Assembly (NCBI GenBank): GCA_030849965.1
Contig: JAVDKL010000001.1
Location: 2,462,554 to 2,526,553, forward strand
DNA length: 64,000 nucleotides
Direction of reading: 5' to 3'
Source of the DNA: Schauerella fraxinea
GTDB lineage: Bacteria; Pseudomonadota; Gammaproteobacteria; Burkholderiales; Burkholderiaceae_B
The notes under the pieces: generated by a model
Seen by the model: the letters and a program-made list of their open reading frames with translations, nothing else
Database searches by the model: none
What the model was told of the DNA's origin: nothing
Program-made: the position numbers and the translations under genes
Part shown: piece after piece, positions 34,387-42,582 of the stretch
Numbering within the stretch: the stretch's first letter is position 1
How the letters are laid out: each line of letters opens with the position of its first letter

Positions 34387-35795
34387 TGCACGCCCGCGAC
34401 CTGATCGGCGGCCTCTCGCATCTCGTGGGTGAAGCCGGTGTGATTCGCGATCCTGCGGATCAGTCACCCTATCTGCGCGATTGGCTGGGCCGGTACGAGG
34501 GCCGCACACCCGTGGTGGTGCGGCCGCGCACCACCACTGAAGTAGCTGCGGTCATGCGCTTGTGTCATCAGACCGGTACGCCGGTGGTGCCGCAAGGCGG
34601 CAATACCGGCATGAGTGGCGGGGCCACGCCCGATGGCAGCGGCGCGCAGGTGGTGTTGAGCCTGTCGCGCATGACCCGGATCCGCGAGGTCGATCCTGTC
34701 AACAACACGCTCACCGTGGACGCGGGTGTGCTGCTGGCCGATGTGCAGCGTGTAGCGCACGAGGCGCAGCGACACTTTCCGCTGAGCCTGGGTGCGGAAG
34801 GCCAATGCACCATCGGCGGCAACCTGGCCACCAACGCGGGCGGCACCTCGGTACTGCGATACGGCAATGCGCGTGAACTCACGCTCGGCCTGGAGGTTGT
34901 GCTGCCGGACGGGCGCGTGTGGGATGGATTGCGCGGCTTGCGTAAAGACAACGCGGGCTACGACCTGAAGAGCCTCTTCATCGGTTCGGAAGGCACGCTG
35001 GGCGTCATCACCGGCGCGGTGCTCAAACTCTCCCCGCTTGCACCGACACGCGCCGTGGCCTGGGTGGGCGCACACACGCCGGCGCACATCGTGGCGCTGC
35101 TGACGCATCTGCAAGCCGCGTTCGGCCAGAGCGTGACGGCTTTCGAAATGATGTCGGCGGCGTGCCTGACTATCGAGGCGACGCAGCGCGACGATGCACC
35201 GGCGCTCTTGCGCGGCACGCACGCCTACTACGCGTTGATCGAACTCGCCGACACGCAGGACGACGACCTCGCCGGCAGACTGCGGCAGGCGCTCGCGCAG
35301 GCGACACAGGCGGGCACGATCATCGATGCACGTGTGGCCGAAGATGCAACTAGCGCAGCCATGATGTGGCGGGCCCGCGAGGGCATTTCACAGGCTCAGG
35401 TACGCGGGGGCAAAACGATCAAGCACGACATCGCCCTGCCGATCTCGCGCCTGGCAGCATTCATCGACGAGGCGGATGCGACAGTCGCAGCGCGCTTCCC
35501 CCAGGTCAGGCTGATCAACTTCGGCCACGTGGGCGACGGCAACCTGCACTACAACGCGTTGCTGCCGCTGGATATCCCAGACGACGATTTCGCCCAGCTC
35601 GCCACGGCGATGAATCGCTGCGTGCACGACATCGTCGTGCAGCGCGGCGGCACCATCAGTGCCGAACATGGCGTGGGGCAACTCCGGCGCGACGCGTTGC
35701 GCCGCTATAAGTCGCCGGTCGAGATGGACCTGATGCTGATGATCAAGCGCGCCCTCGACCCGAATCAACTGATGAATCCGGGCAAGGTGCTCTGA
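34386..35795 (+). CDS. FAD-linked oxidase (GlcD/D-2-hydroxyacid dehydrogenase type)
   Basis: A 469-residue flavoprotein starting at ATG 34386 in a TAATG overlap with the racemase. The PCMH FAD-binding domain covers residues 30-215 (VPQGGNTGMSGGATPDG), the C-terminal FAD-oxidase domain has NFGHVGDGNLHYN and EHGVGQLRRD. It resembles D-lactate, D-2-hydroxyglutarate and glycolate oxidase subunits. It should oxidise a 2-hydroxy acid, possibly one produced by the neighbouring pathway. The stop is followed within 65 bases by the convergent garD stop. Confidence 0.9.
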   Translation: MHARDLIGGLSHLVGEAGVIRDPADQSPYLRDWLGRYEGRTPVVVRPRTTTEVAAVMRLCHQTGTPVVPQGGNTGMSGGATPDGSGAQVVLSLSRMTRIREVDPVNNTLTVDAGVLLADVQRVAHEAQRHFPLSLGAEGQCTIGGNLATNAGGTSVLRYGNARELTLGLEVVLPDGRVWDGLRGLRKDNAGYDLKSLFIGSEGTLGVITGAVLKLSPLAPTRAVAWVGAHTPAHIVALLTHLQAAFGQSVTAFEMMSAACLTIEATQRDDAPALLRGTHAYYALIELADTQDDDLAGRLRQALAQATQAGTIIDARVAEDATSAAMMWRAREGISQAQVRGGKTIKHDIALPISRLAAFIDEADATVAARFPQVRLINFGHVGDGNLHYNALLPLDIPDDDFAQLATAMNRCVHDIVVQRGGTISAEHGVGQLRRDALRRYKSPVEMDLMLMIKRALDPNQLMNPGKVL

Positions 35796-35859
35796 GGCGG
35801 GCGCCGTGCGCCAGAGCAGGTATGCCGGCGCGCGATCGCGCAGGCGCACAAGCTTGCAA

Positions 35860-37446
35860 TCAGGTCACAGGACCCGGGTTGAACAGCGCCAGCGCATTGT
35901 GCAGCTTGAGCTTCTCGGCGCAGGTTTGCTTGCGCCCGCTGGCCACGTCCAGCATCAGGTTGAACAACTCCCAACCCACGTCTTCGATCGTGGCATCGCC
36001 CGTGGCGATGCGGCCTGCGTTCACGTCCATCAGATCGTGCCACCGACGCGCCAGATCGGTACGCGTGGCCACTTTGATCACCGGCACTTGCGCCAGGCCA
36101 TACGGCGTGCCGCGGCCGGTGGTGAAGATATGCAGGTTCATGCCGGCGGCCAATTGCAGCGTGCCGCAGATGAAATCACTCGCCGGCGTGGCGGCGAAGA
36201 TCAAGCCCTTGCGATCCAGCTTGTCGCCCGGCGACAGCACGCCCGCAATGGGCGACGAACCGGACTTCACGATCGATCCCATCGCCTTCTCGACGATATT
36301 GGACAGCCCGCCCTTCTTATTGCCGGGCGAAGTGTTGGCACTGCGATCGGCCATGCCGCGCGCCAGATAGCGGTCGTACCAATCCATCTCGCGGATCAAG
36401 GCCTCGGCGATCTCGGGCGTGGCCGCGCGCGACGTCAGCTGATCGATGCCGTCGCGCACTTCCGTATTTTCAGAAAACATAATGGCCGCGCCGGCGCGCA
36501 CCAGCAAATCGGCCGCAAAGCCCACTGCCGGATTGGCCGTCACACCGGAGAAGGCATCGCTGCCGCCGCACTGCACGCCCACCACGAGATCGGCGACCGG
36601 ACAGGTTTCGCGCCGGCGTCGATCCAGTATCGCGAGGTGACGCTCAGCGGTCTGCATGATGGCGTCGATCATGGATTCGAAACCCACGTTCTCGTCATCC
36701 TGCAATACGACGGTGTCGATCCTGCCGTCGTCGGCTGTTTCGCCTGCCATGCCCGCACCGGCACGAATCGGAATCGTGCCGCGCGGCAGCAAGCGCTCGG
36801 GTTGCAGCTTCTCGCAGCCCAGGCTCACCATCATGGCGGTGCCGCCGAAATTGGGGTTCAGGCTGATATTGCGCAATGTGCGGATCGGGATCGCCGCATC
36901 GGGCGCATCGATCGCCACGCCGCAACCATAGGTGTGTTCGATGCCGACCACATCGTCCACATTAGGATAACGCGGCAGCATTTCCGCCTTGATCCGGCTC
37001 ACAGCATGCTCAACCACGCCTTGCACGCACTGCACCGTGGTGGTGATGGCGAGGATGTTGCGCGTGCCGACGGAGCCATCCGCATTGCGAAAGCCTTCGA
37101 ACGTATAGCCTTCCAGCGGCGGCATCTCGGGCGCCGCCCGCGTGGCCATCGGCAGATCGTGCAGCGCCAGCGCCTCGGGCATGGTGGTCACGCGCTCGTT
37201 GACCCAACTGCCGGCGGGCAATGCGACCGCAGCGAACCCCACCACCACGTTGTAGCGCACCACGGGGTCACCCACGTTCAAGTCCACCAACGCAATCTTG
37301 TGCCCTTGCGGAATGCCTTCGCGCAACGTCAATCCATCCGGAAACACCGTTCCTGCAGGTAGGCCACCGTCATTGGCCACGATCGCGACGTTATCGGCCG
37401 GATGAACCTTGATGGAGATGGGCGCCGTTTTTACCGCCTCTTGCAT
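35860..37446 (-). CDS. garD: Galactarate dehydratase (UxaA/GarD family)
   Basis: A 528-residue protein (galactarate dehydratases are about 520), start ATG 37446 after GAGGAAG. An N-terminal SAF domain (about 8-85; [12 protein letters not shown]) precedes the UxaA/GarD dehydratase domain with [34 protein letters not shown]-type '[12 protein letters not shown]' and the C-terminal TTGRGTPYG. It removes water from galactarate to give 5-keto-4-deoxyglucarate, the substrate of KdgD encoded divergently at 37743. Altronate dehydratase is the alternative, but the linked kdgD and semialdehyde dehydrogenase favour galactarate. Two operator-like sequences lie upstream. Confidence 0.88.
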   Translation of the reverse strand: MQEAVKTAPISIKVHPADNVAIVANDGGLPAGTVFPDGLTLREGIPQGHKIALVDLNVGDPVVRYNVVVGFAAVALPAGSWVNERVTTMPEALALHDLPMATRAAPEMPPLEGYTFEGFRNADGSVGTRNILAITTTVQCVQGVVEHAVSRIKAEMLPRYPNVDDVVGIEHTYGCGVAIDAPDAAIPIRTLRNISLNPNFGGTAMMVSLGCEKLQPERLLPRGTIPIRAGAGMAGETADDGRIDTVVLQDDENVGFESMIDAIMQTAERHLAILDRRRRETCPVADLVVGVQCGGSDAFSGVTANPAVGFAADLLVRAGAAIMFSENTEVRDGIDQLTSRAATPEIAEALIREMDWYDRYLARGMADRSANTSPGNKKGGLSNIVEKAMGSIVKSGSSPIAGVLSPGDKLDRKGLIFAATPASDFICGTLQLAAGMNLHIFTTGRGTPYGLAQVPVIKVATRTDLARRWHDLMDVNAGRIATGDATIEDVGWELFNLMLDVASGRKQTCAEKLKLHNALALFNPGPVT

Positions 37447-37508
37447 GATTTTTCTTCCTCGCACGCGGTCAGCCGGGCCTGATCCCAAGCTGCCATATAG
37501 TTCATGTC

Positions 37509-37518
37509 GTCGTACGAC
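37509..37518. promoter_or_regulatory. Candidate GntR operator 1 of the gar cluster
   Basis: The perfect palindrome GTCGTACGAC, within ATGTCGTCGTACGACCCAG, sits 63 bases before the garD start in the 296-base garD-kdgD divergent region. The identical ten bases recur at 41572-41581 next to the Bug and GntR genes. Binding by the FadR-type regulator at 41744 is inferred. Confidence 0.65.
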
Positions 37519-37629
37519 CCAGATTATACGGGACGGCGCCAAATTCGTCGCAATTCGTCTGTGGCAGCAGCTAAAACGAGCGTCTTTTCGCGCCGCATCA
37601 GCACAAGCACTAGCCCTCGTTCGACTTAT

Positions 37630-37639
37630 GTTGTACGAT
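37630..37639. promoter_or_regulatory. Candidate GntR operator 2 of the gar cluster
   Basis: GTTGTACGAT is a variant of GTCGTACGAC, in the same divergent region about 105 bases before the kdgD start. It shares the GTyGTAyGA pattern with the other three sites. The rest of 37447-37742 contains no recognisable gene. Confidence 0.5.
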
Positions 37640-37742
37640 GACTTAACACCTAACGGCAATTGTCGGCGTAATCGGCACTGCCATCAGTCTCACTTCTCTT
37701 CAAGCCCCCGGCCCTTGGGCCACTCGCAACGGACCGCTATCC

Positions 37743-38657
37743 ATGACGACCCCGCAAGAACTCAAAGAAATCGTTTCGCAAGGCCTGCTTTCTTTCCCGA
37801 TTACCGACTTCGACGAACAAGGCGACTTCCGCCCGAAGAGCTATATCGAGCGTCTCGAGTGGCTGGCCCCTTACGGCGCCACCGCGCTGTTCGCCGCCGG
37901 CGGTACGGGTGAGTTCTTCTCGCTGGCCCCCCAGGAATACTCGGATGTGGTGCGCACGGCCGTCACCACGTGCGCCGGCAAAGTACCCATTCTGGCTGGC
38001 GCCGGCGGCCCCACCCGTACGGCCATCGCCTACGCACAAGAAGCCGAGCGCCAAGGCGCCAAGGGCATCTTGCTCTTGCCGCACTACCTGACCGAAGCAT
38101 CGCAAGACGGCATCTGCGCCTACGTGGAGCAAGTCTGCAAGTCGGTCAAGATCGGCGTGATCGTCTACAACCGCGCAAACTCGCGCCTGACGGCAGACAG
38201 CCTGGTCAAATTGGCCGACCGTTGCCCCAACCTGATCGGCTTCAAAGACGGCATCGGCGAAATCGAACCGATGGTGCGCATTCGCCGCAAGCTCGGCGAC
38301 CGCTTTTCGTACCTGGGCGGCCTGCCCACGGCCGAGGTGTACGCTGCAGCGTACAAGGCGCTCGGCGTGCCGGTGTATTCGTCGGCCGTATTCAACTTCA
38401 TCCCCAAGACGGCTATGGATTTCTATAAAGCCGTTGCCGCCGAAGATCACGCCACCATCAACAAGCTGATCGACGATTTCTTCTTGCCCTACCTCGACAT
38501 CCGCAACCGTCGTGCTGGTTATGCCGTCAGTATCGTCAAGGCCGGCGCCAAACTCGTGGGCCGCGATGGCGGTCCGGTGCGCGCACCGTTGACGGACCTG
38601 ACGCCCGAAGAATTCGACATGCTGGATGTGCTGATCAAGAAGCTCGGTCCTCAATAA
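37743..38657 (+). CDS. kdgD: 5-dehydro-4-deoxyglucarate dehydratase
   Basis: A 304-residue DapA-family enzyme, usual length. GGTGEFFSL at about 53-61 is diagnostic of KdgD, Tyr142 lies in VYNRANS and the Schiff-base Lys168 in IGFKDGIGE. It decarboxylates and dehydrates 5-keto-4-deoxyglucarate to alpha-ketoglutarate semialdehyde. It lies ten bases before the dehydrogenase that consumes that product and is divergent from garD, so the whole oxidative galactarate/glucarate route is present. Confidence 0.95.
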   Translation: MTTPQELKEIVSQGLLSFPITDFDEQGDFRPKSYIERLEWLAPYGATALFAAGGTGEFFSLAPQEYSDVVRTAVTTCAGKVPILAGAGGPTRTAIAYAQEAERQGAKGILLLPHYLTEASQDGICAYVEQVCKSVKIGVIVYNRANSRLTADSLVKLADRCPNLIGFKDGIGEIEPMVRIRRKLGDRFSYLGGLPTAEVYAAAYKALGVPVYSSAVFNFIPKTAMDFYKAVAAEDHATINKLIDDFFLPYLDIRNRRAGYAVSIVKAGAKLVGRDGGPVRAPLTDLTPEEFDMLDVLIKKLGPQ

Positions 38658-38667
38658 GGAACTGCAT

Positions 38668-40254
38668 ATGACTTTACATGGCGACATGCTGATTGGCGCC
38701 GCTGCCGTGCGCGGTAGCGCCGGCACGCAGCGCGCGATCAACCCCGCATCGCGGGCCGAACTCGAACCCGCGTTCGGCTTGGGCACGCGCGCCGATGTCG
38801 AACGCGCGGCCGGTTTGGCCGAACAGGCGTTCGACCCGTTTCGTGCGTTGCCGCTCGAGACGCGCGCACAATTTCTCGAAACGATCGCCCAGAATATTCT
38901 CGACCTGGGCGATGCGCTGATCGAGCGCGCGCATCAGGAAAGCGGCCTGCCGCTGGCGCGCCTGCAAGGCGAACGCGGTCGCACCGTCGGTCAACTCCGA
39001 TTGTTTGCCCGCGTCGTGCGCGACGGCCATTTCCTCACGGCGACCATCGATCCCGCGCAACCGGCTCGCACGCCGCTGCCGCGCGCCGATCTGCGTTTGC
39101 AGAAGTTGCCGTTGGGGCCGGTTGCCGTCTTCGGCGCCAGCAACTTCCCGTTGGCCTTCTCGGTTGCCGGTGGCGACACGGCTTCGGCGTTTGCCGCAGG
39201 CTGCCCGGTCATCGTCAAAGCGCATAGCGCCCATCTCGGCACATCGGAAATGGTGGGCCGTGCCATTCAGAAAGCGGTCGGCCAGCACAAGCTGCCCGAG
39301 GGCGTGTTCTCGCTGTTGATCGGCGCCGGACGCGACATCGGCGAAGCCTTGGTCGCGCACCCCGCAATCAAGGCCGTTGGGTTTACCGGTTCGCGTCAAG
39401 GCGGACTCTCGTTGGTGGCCACGGCACAGTCGCGCGCCGAACCCATTCCCGTGTATGCCGAAATGAGCAGCATCAACCCGGTGTTCCTGATGCCGGCGGC
39501 TTTGGAGCAACGCGCCGAAACGATCGCGAGCGGCTATGTCGATTCGCTCGTGATGGGTGTGGGTCAGTTCTGCACGAACCCCGGCCTGGTGATCGGCATC
39601 GAGGGTCCGGCGCTGGATCGTTTTCGCGCAGCCGCAGCCAAAGCGGTTGCCGAGAAAGGCGCCGCGACCATGCTCACGCCTGGCATCTTCGATGCCTACC
39701 AACGCGGCGTCGCCGAATTGGGATCGCAGCCTGGCGTGACGGCAATCGGTGAAGGCAAGCCCTCGCAAGCGGAAAGCTGCGCGGCAGGCCCCGTGGTGTT
39801 TGGCGCCAGCGCCAAGGATATGCTGGGTTCGCAGGCACTGGAAGCCGAAGTATTCGGCCCCAGCTCCATCGTGATCGGTTGCAGCGATGTGGCCGAAATG
39901 CGCGCGGTGGCTGAGCACCTTGAAGGACAGCTCACCGCCACGCTCATGCTCGACGATGCCGATATCGAGGCTGCGCGCGGCCTGTTGCCCGTGCTCGAGC
40001 GGCGTGCTGGCCGTATTCTGGCCAACGGCTATCCCACCGGTGTGGAAGTCAGCCATGCGATGGTGCATGGCGGCCCGTTCCCGGCGACCTCGAACGCGTC
40101 GTTCACTTCGGTAGGCGCGACGGCGATCGATCGCTTCCTGCGTCCGGTCTGCTATCAGGATCTGCCGGATGCGTTGTTGCCCGACGCGCTCAAGCGTGGC
40201 AACCCGCTCAAGCTGGTACGCACGACGGACGGCGAACCCGCACGCGACGCGTAA
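38668..40254 (+). CDS. Alpha-ketoglutarate semialdehyde dehydrogenase
   Basis: A 528-residue aldehyde dehydrogenase with the catalytic Cys302 in GQFCTNPG and general base Glu265 in YAEMSS; FTGSRQGG forms the cofactor-binding turn. The length and the CTNPG motif match NADP-dependent 2,5-dioxovalerate dehydrogenases. It oxidises alpha-ketoglutarate semialdehyde to 2-oxoglutarate, the last step of galactarate/glucarate breakdown. It is preceded by an AATAAGGAACTGCAT ribosome site and followed by a strong terminator at 40327. Confidence 0.93.
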   Translation: MTLHGDMLIGAAAVRGSAGTQRAINPASRAELEPAFGLGTRADVERAAGLAEQAFDPFRALPLETRAQFLETIAQNILDLGDALIERAHQESGLPLARLQGERGRTVGQLRLFARVVRDGHFLTATIDPAQPARTPLPRADLRLQKLPLGPVAVFGASNFPLAFSVAGGDTASAFAAGCPVIVKAHSAHLGTSEMVGRAIQKAVGQHKLPEGVFSLLIGAGRDIGEALVAHPAIKAVGFTGSRQGGLSLVATAQSRAEPIPVYAEMSSINPVFLMPAALEQRAETIASGYVDSLVMGVGQFCTNPGLVIGIEGPALDRFRAAAAKAVAEKGAATMLTPGIFDAYQRGVAELGSQPGVTAIGEGKPSQAESCAAGPVVFGASAKDMLGSQALEAEVFGPSSIVIGCSDVAEMRAVAEHLEGQLTATLMLDDADIEAARGLLPVLERRAGRILANGYPTGVEVSHAMVHGGPFPATSNASFTSVGATAIDRFLRPVCYQDLPDALLPDALKRGNPLKLVRTTDGEPARDA

Positions 40255-40326
40255 GACACAGCGTGACCGGCGCGAGATGCGCAGGTCACGCCACATGGCC
40301 GAGCGCGTTCGAGCGGCCAAAGAAAA

Positions 40327-40364
40327 ATGGGGCGGTGCTTGAAAAAGCACTGCCCCATCTTTTT
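40327..40364 (+). terminator. Rho-independent terminator of kdgD-dehydrogenase operon
   Basis: A 14-pair stem (ATGGGGCGGTGCTT with AAGCACTGCCCCAT, one G-U pair) with a GAAA tetraloop, followed by CTTTTT. It lies 73 bases after the dehydrogenase stop. Confidence 0.93.
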
Positions 40365-40366
40365 GC

Positions 40367-40464
40367 TTGATCGCGTTGTGCATTGATCGCGTTGTGCATT
40401 GACAATGTTGTGCACTGATCGTGTTGTGCAATCGATCACGTTGTGCAATCGATCACGTCGCCCA
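40367..40464 (+). repeat. About six tandem 16-17-bp degenerate repeats
   Basis: Units TTGATCGCGTTGTGCA at 40367-40382 and 40383-40398 are identical. Variants follow: TTGACAATGTTGTGCA (40399), CTGATCGTGTTGTGCA (40415), ATCGATCACGTTGTGCA (40431) and a decayed ATCGATCACGTCGCCCA (40448). The array lies between the terminator and the end of the Bug gene, in the 40255-40536 intergenic space. No gene is seen in it; frames through it are accidental. It could be a slipped-strand repeat or bind a protein. Confidence 0.85.
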
Positions 40465-40536
40465 ATCAATTGCATTGTTTAATCGAGCATCTTGCTGACC
40501 TCGGTGGGCGCCATCGGCGCCACACCCGCGCACGAT

Positions 40537-41535
40537 TTACTGCGTCTTGATATTGCCGTCCTTGATGACCTTGGCCCACTTGGCCTGCTCGGTCTTTTGG
40601 AAAGCCGCAAATTGTTCCGGCGTATTGGCGGTGTACTCCAAGCCCAGGGAATCCATCTTCGCGCGCACATCCGGCTTGGCGATGATGGTGGTCAAGGCCT
40701 TGTTCAGCTTGTCCACTACCGGCTTGGGCGTACCGGCCGGCGCGTAGATGCCCTGCCAACTGCTCACGTCAAAGCCCGACACACCAGCCTCTTGCATCGT
40801 CGGCACGTCCGGCATCACTTGCGTGCGCTTGGCCGACGTCACCGCGAGCGCGCGAATCTTGCCGCTCGCGATATGCGGCAGTGCGACCAATGCCGTTTCG
40901 AACGACATCGGAATCTGACCGCCGATTAGATCCTGCACGGCCGGCGCGCTGCCGCGATACGGCACATGCGTGAGCTGCGCGCCTGTGAGCAACTTGAACA
41001 CTTCACCCGAAAGATGCTGCGAGGTGCCTTGCCCGGCCGAACCGAAGGCGAGCGTATCGGGCTTGGCCTTGGCTGCGTCGATCACGTCCTTGACGGTCTT
41101 GTAAGGCTGCGCCTCACCCACGATCAACACATTGCTGATGCTTCCCAGGAGAATGATCGGTGCGAAATCGCGCGCGGCATCGTAGGAGATGCTGGGCAAC
41201 AAGGCAGGATTGATGGCGTTGGTCGCAATGGTGCCCAACAGCAGCGTGTAGCCGTCGGCTTCCGACTTGGCCACGCTATCGGCGCCAAGGACGCCGCCCG
41301 CACCGCCCTTGTTTTCCACCACGATCGTTTGGTTCAACTCACCTTGCATCTCTTTGGCCAGCGTTCGCGCCAGCACGTCGGACGTGCCGCCGGCTGCAAA
41401 CGGCACCACGAGGCGAATCGGTTTGGCTGCCGGCCACGCATCGGCCGCATGAGCGGTAAATGCGGCCGTCGAAGCGGCGGTCAACGCGCCCGTCAGGGCC
41501 AGGGCGCGCACGGTCGCCTTAAACGGAAATGCCAT
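40537..41535 (-). CDS. Bug-family TTT substrate-binding protein (gar cluster)
   Basis: A 332-residue periplasmic receptor; signal peptide about 30 residues ending in AFTAHA. Family marks are LVVPFAAGGTSDVLARTLAKEM and NKGGAGGVLGADSVAK. It is divergent from the FadR-type regulator at 41744 and close to the galactarate genes. With TctAB at 42583-44607 it probably imports an aldarate (galactarate or glucarate), an inference from context. Confidence 0.9.
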   Translation of the reverse strand: MAFPFKATVRALALTGALTAASTAAFTAHAADAWPAAKPIRLVVPFAAGGTSDVLARTLAKEMQGELNQTIVVENKGGAGGVLGADSVAKSEADGYTLLLGTIATNAINPALLPSISYDAARDFAPIILLGSISNVLIVGEAQPYKTVKDVIDAAKAKPDTLAFGSAGQGTSQHLSGEVFKLLTGAQLTHVPYRGSAPAVQDLIGGQIPMSFETALVALPHIASGKIRALAVTSAKRTQVMPDVPTMQEAGVSGFDVSSWQGIYAPAGTPKPVVDKLNKALTTIIAKPDVRAKMDSLGLEYTANTPEQFAAFQKTEQAKWAKVIKDGNIKTQ

Positions 41536-41571
41536 TTTGTCTCCTAAGAAAATTGCCCGATTTTGTCGGTT

Positions 41572-41581
41572 GTCGTACGAC
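41572..41581. promoter_or_regulatory. Candidate GntR operator 3 of the gar cluster
   Basis: GTCGTACGAC, identical to the site at 37509, 37 bases upstream of the Bug start and within GGTTGTCGTACGACTATA. Confidence 0.65.
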
Positions 41582-41667
41582 TATATTTCCTGATTAAGGC
41601 CGAATCGTCAATAAACTTTGCAAATTCCGCCTAAAACGACCTTCTTCTCACGACGGCACATCATATT

Positions 41668-41677
41668 GTTGTATGAC
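41668..41677. promoter_or_regulatory. Candidate GntR operator 4 of the gar cluster
   Basis: GTTGTATGAC within ATATTGTTGTATGACGACAG, about 67 bases before the GntR-type start. It is a two-mismatch variant of GTCGTACGAC and fits autoregulation. Confidence 0.5.
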
Positions 41678-41743
41678 GACAGAACAAGTTGGCAGGGTTC
41701 CGTTACACTCCAGTTGCCTGATGGCAATATCGGAGTAGTAGCC

Positions 41744-42484
41744 ATGGATGCCCGTTCACCCACCTTCCCACGCAAGCCGCGCAATCTGGCGCAAGCCTTG
41801 GTCGACGAGCTCACTGGGCGCGTTCGCAGCGGCACGCTGGCGCCCGGCGACAAGCTGCCCACCGAGGCCGAAATCATGCGTGAGTTCGGCGTGAGCCGAA
41901 CCGTCGTGCGCGAAGCGATCTCCAAGCTTCAAGCGGCAGGATTGATGCAAACGCGGCACGGCGTAGGCACGTTCGTCAACGCCCTGGGCGAGAGCGCGCC
42001 CTTTCGTATCGGCGCCGAGCAACTCGCTACCATCAACGATGTGATCGCGATGCTCGAGTTGCGGATCGGCCTGGAAGCCGAGGCGGCGTCGCTCGCGGCG
42101 TTGCGTCGCACCGATGCCAATCTGCAGGCGATGCGCGATGCCCAAGCCGCCTTCCATCACGCGGTGCGCAACGGTGAAGACGCCGTGGTCGCCGACTTTC
42201 AATTCCATCTTGAAATCGCACGCGCCACGCAAAACGTTCACTTCAGCTCGATGCTCGGCGCCCTCGGCGCAACCGTGATTCCGCGATCGCGGCTGGCGCA
42301 AACGGTGCCCGGCGAAACCAGCCCCACGTCGTATCTGGAAAAGGTGTTTGTGGAGCACGAGAGCATCCTCTCGGCCATCGCCAGTCACGATCCTGAATCG
42401 GCCCGCACGGCGATGCGCATCCATTTGGCCAATAGCCGCGAACGACGCCGGCTGCTGAGTTCGTTGTCGCAGGACGAGCTGTAA
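41744..42484 (+). CDS. FadR-subfamily GntR transcriptional regulator
   Basis: A 246-residue regulator; ATG 41744 follows GGAG and begins just before the conserved domain. The winged helix covers about 15-78 (GDKLPTEAEIMREFGVSRTVVREAISKLQ), the FCD all-helical effector domain about 95-230, with metal-ligand-type residues in DFQFHLEIARA and EHESILSAI. It probably represses the gar genes and is released by an aldarate or its dehydration product. Four related palindromes at the garD-kdgD and Bug-GntR gaps are the likely targets. Confidence 0.9.
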   Translation: MDARSPTFPRKPRNLAQALVDELTGRVRSGTLAPGDKLPTEAEIMREFGVSRTVVREAISKLQAAGLMQTRHGVGTFVNALGESAPFRIGAEQLATINDVIAMLELRIGLEAEAASLAALRRTDANLQAMRDAQAAFHHAVRNGEDAVVADFQFHLEIARATQNVHFSSMLGALGATVIPRSRLAQTVPGETSPTSYLEKVFVEHESILSAIASHDPESARTAMRIHLANSRERRRLLSSLSQDEL

Positions 42485-42492
42485 GCGCGTAC

Positions 42493-42525
42493 AAAAAAAT
42501 TGCCGAGAGCGAATCGCCCTCGGCA
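42493..42525 (-). terminator. Rho-independent terminator after tctA (minus strand)
   Basis: TGCCGAGAGCG and CGCCCTCGGCA form an 11-position stem with one mismatch and a three-base loop. On the minus strand it is followed by ATTTTTTT (A-run at 42493-42499 on plus), so it ends the tctBA transcript. It may also weakly end the convergent regulator transcript. Confidence 0.85.
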
Positions 42526-42582
42526 CAAAACCCACACGCGTGAGCGTGATCCAACAAAAAATTGTGCGGCTGGCGTGGCTGC

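Noticed and set aside
38674-40431. A 585-codon minus-strand frame opposite the semialdehyde dehydrogenase
   Set aside because: It contains repeat- and Arg-rich translation, and the sense gene has the complete ALDH active site.
40367-40464. CRISPR array or plasmid iterons
   Set aside because: Units are contiguous without spacers, degrade progressively, and no replication or cas gene lies nearby.
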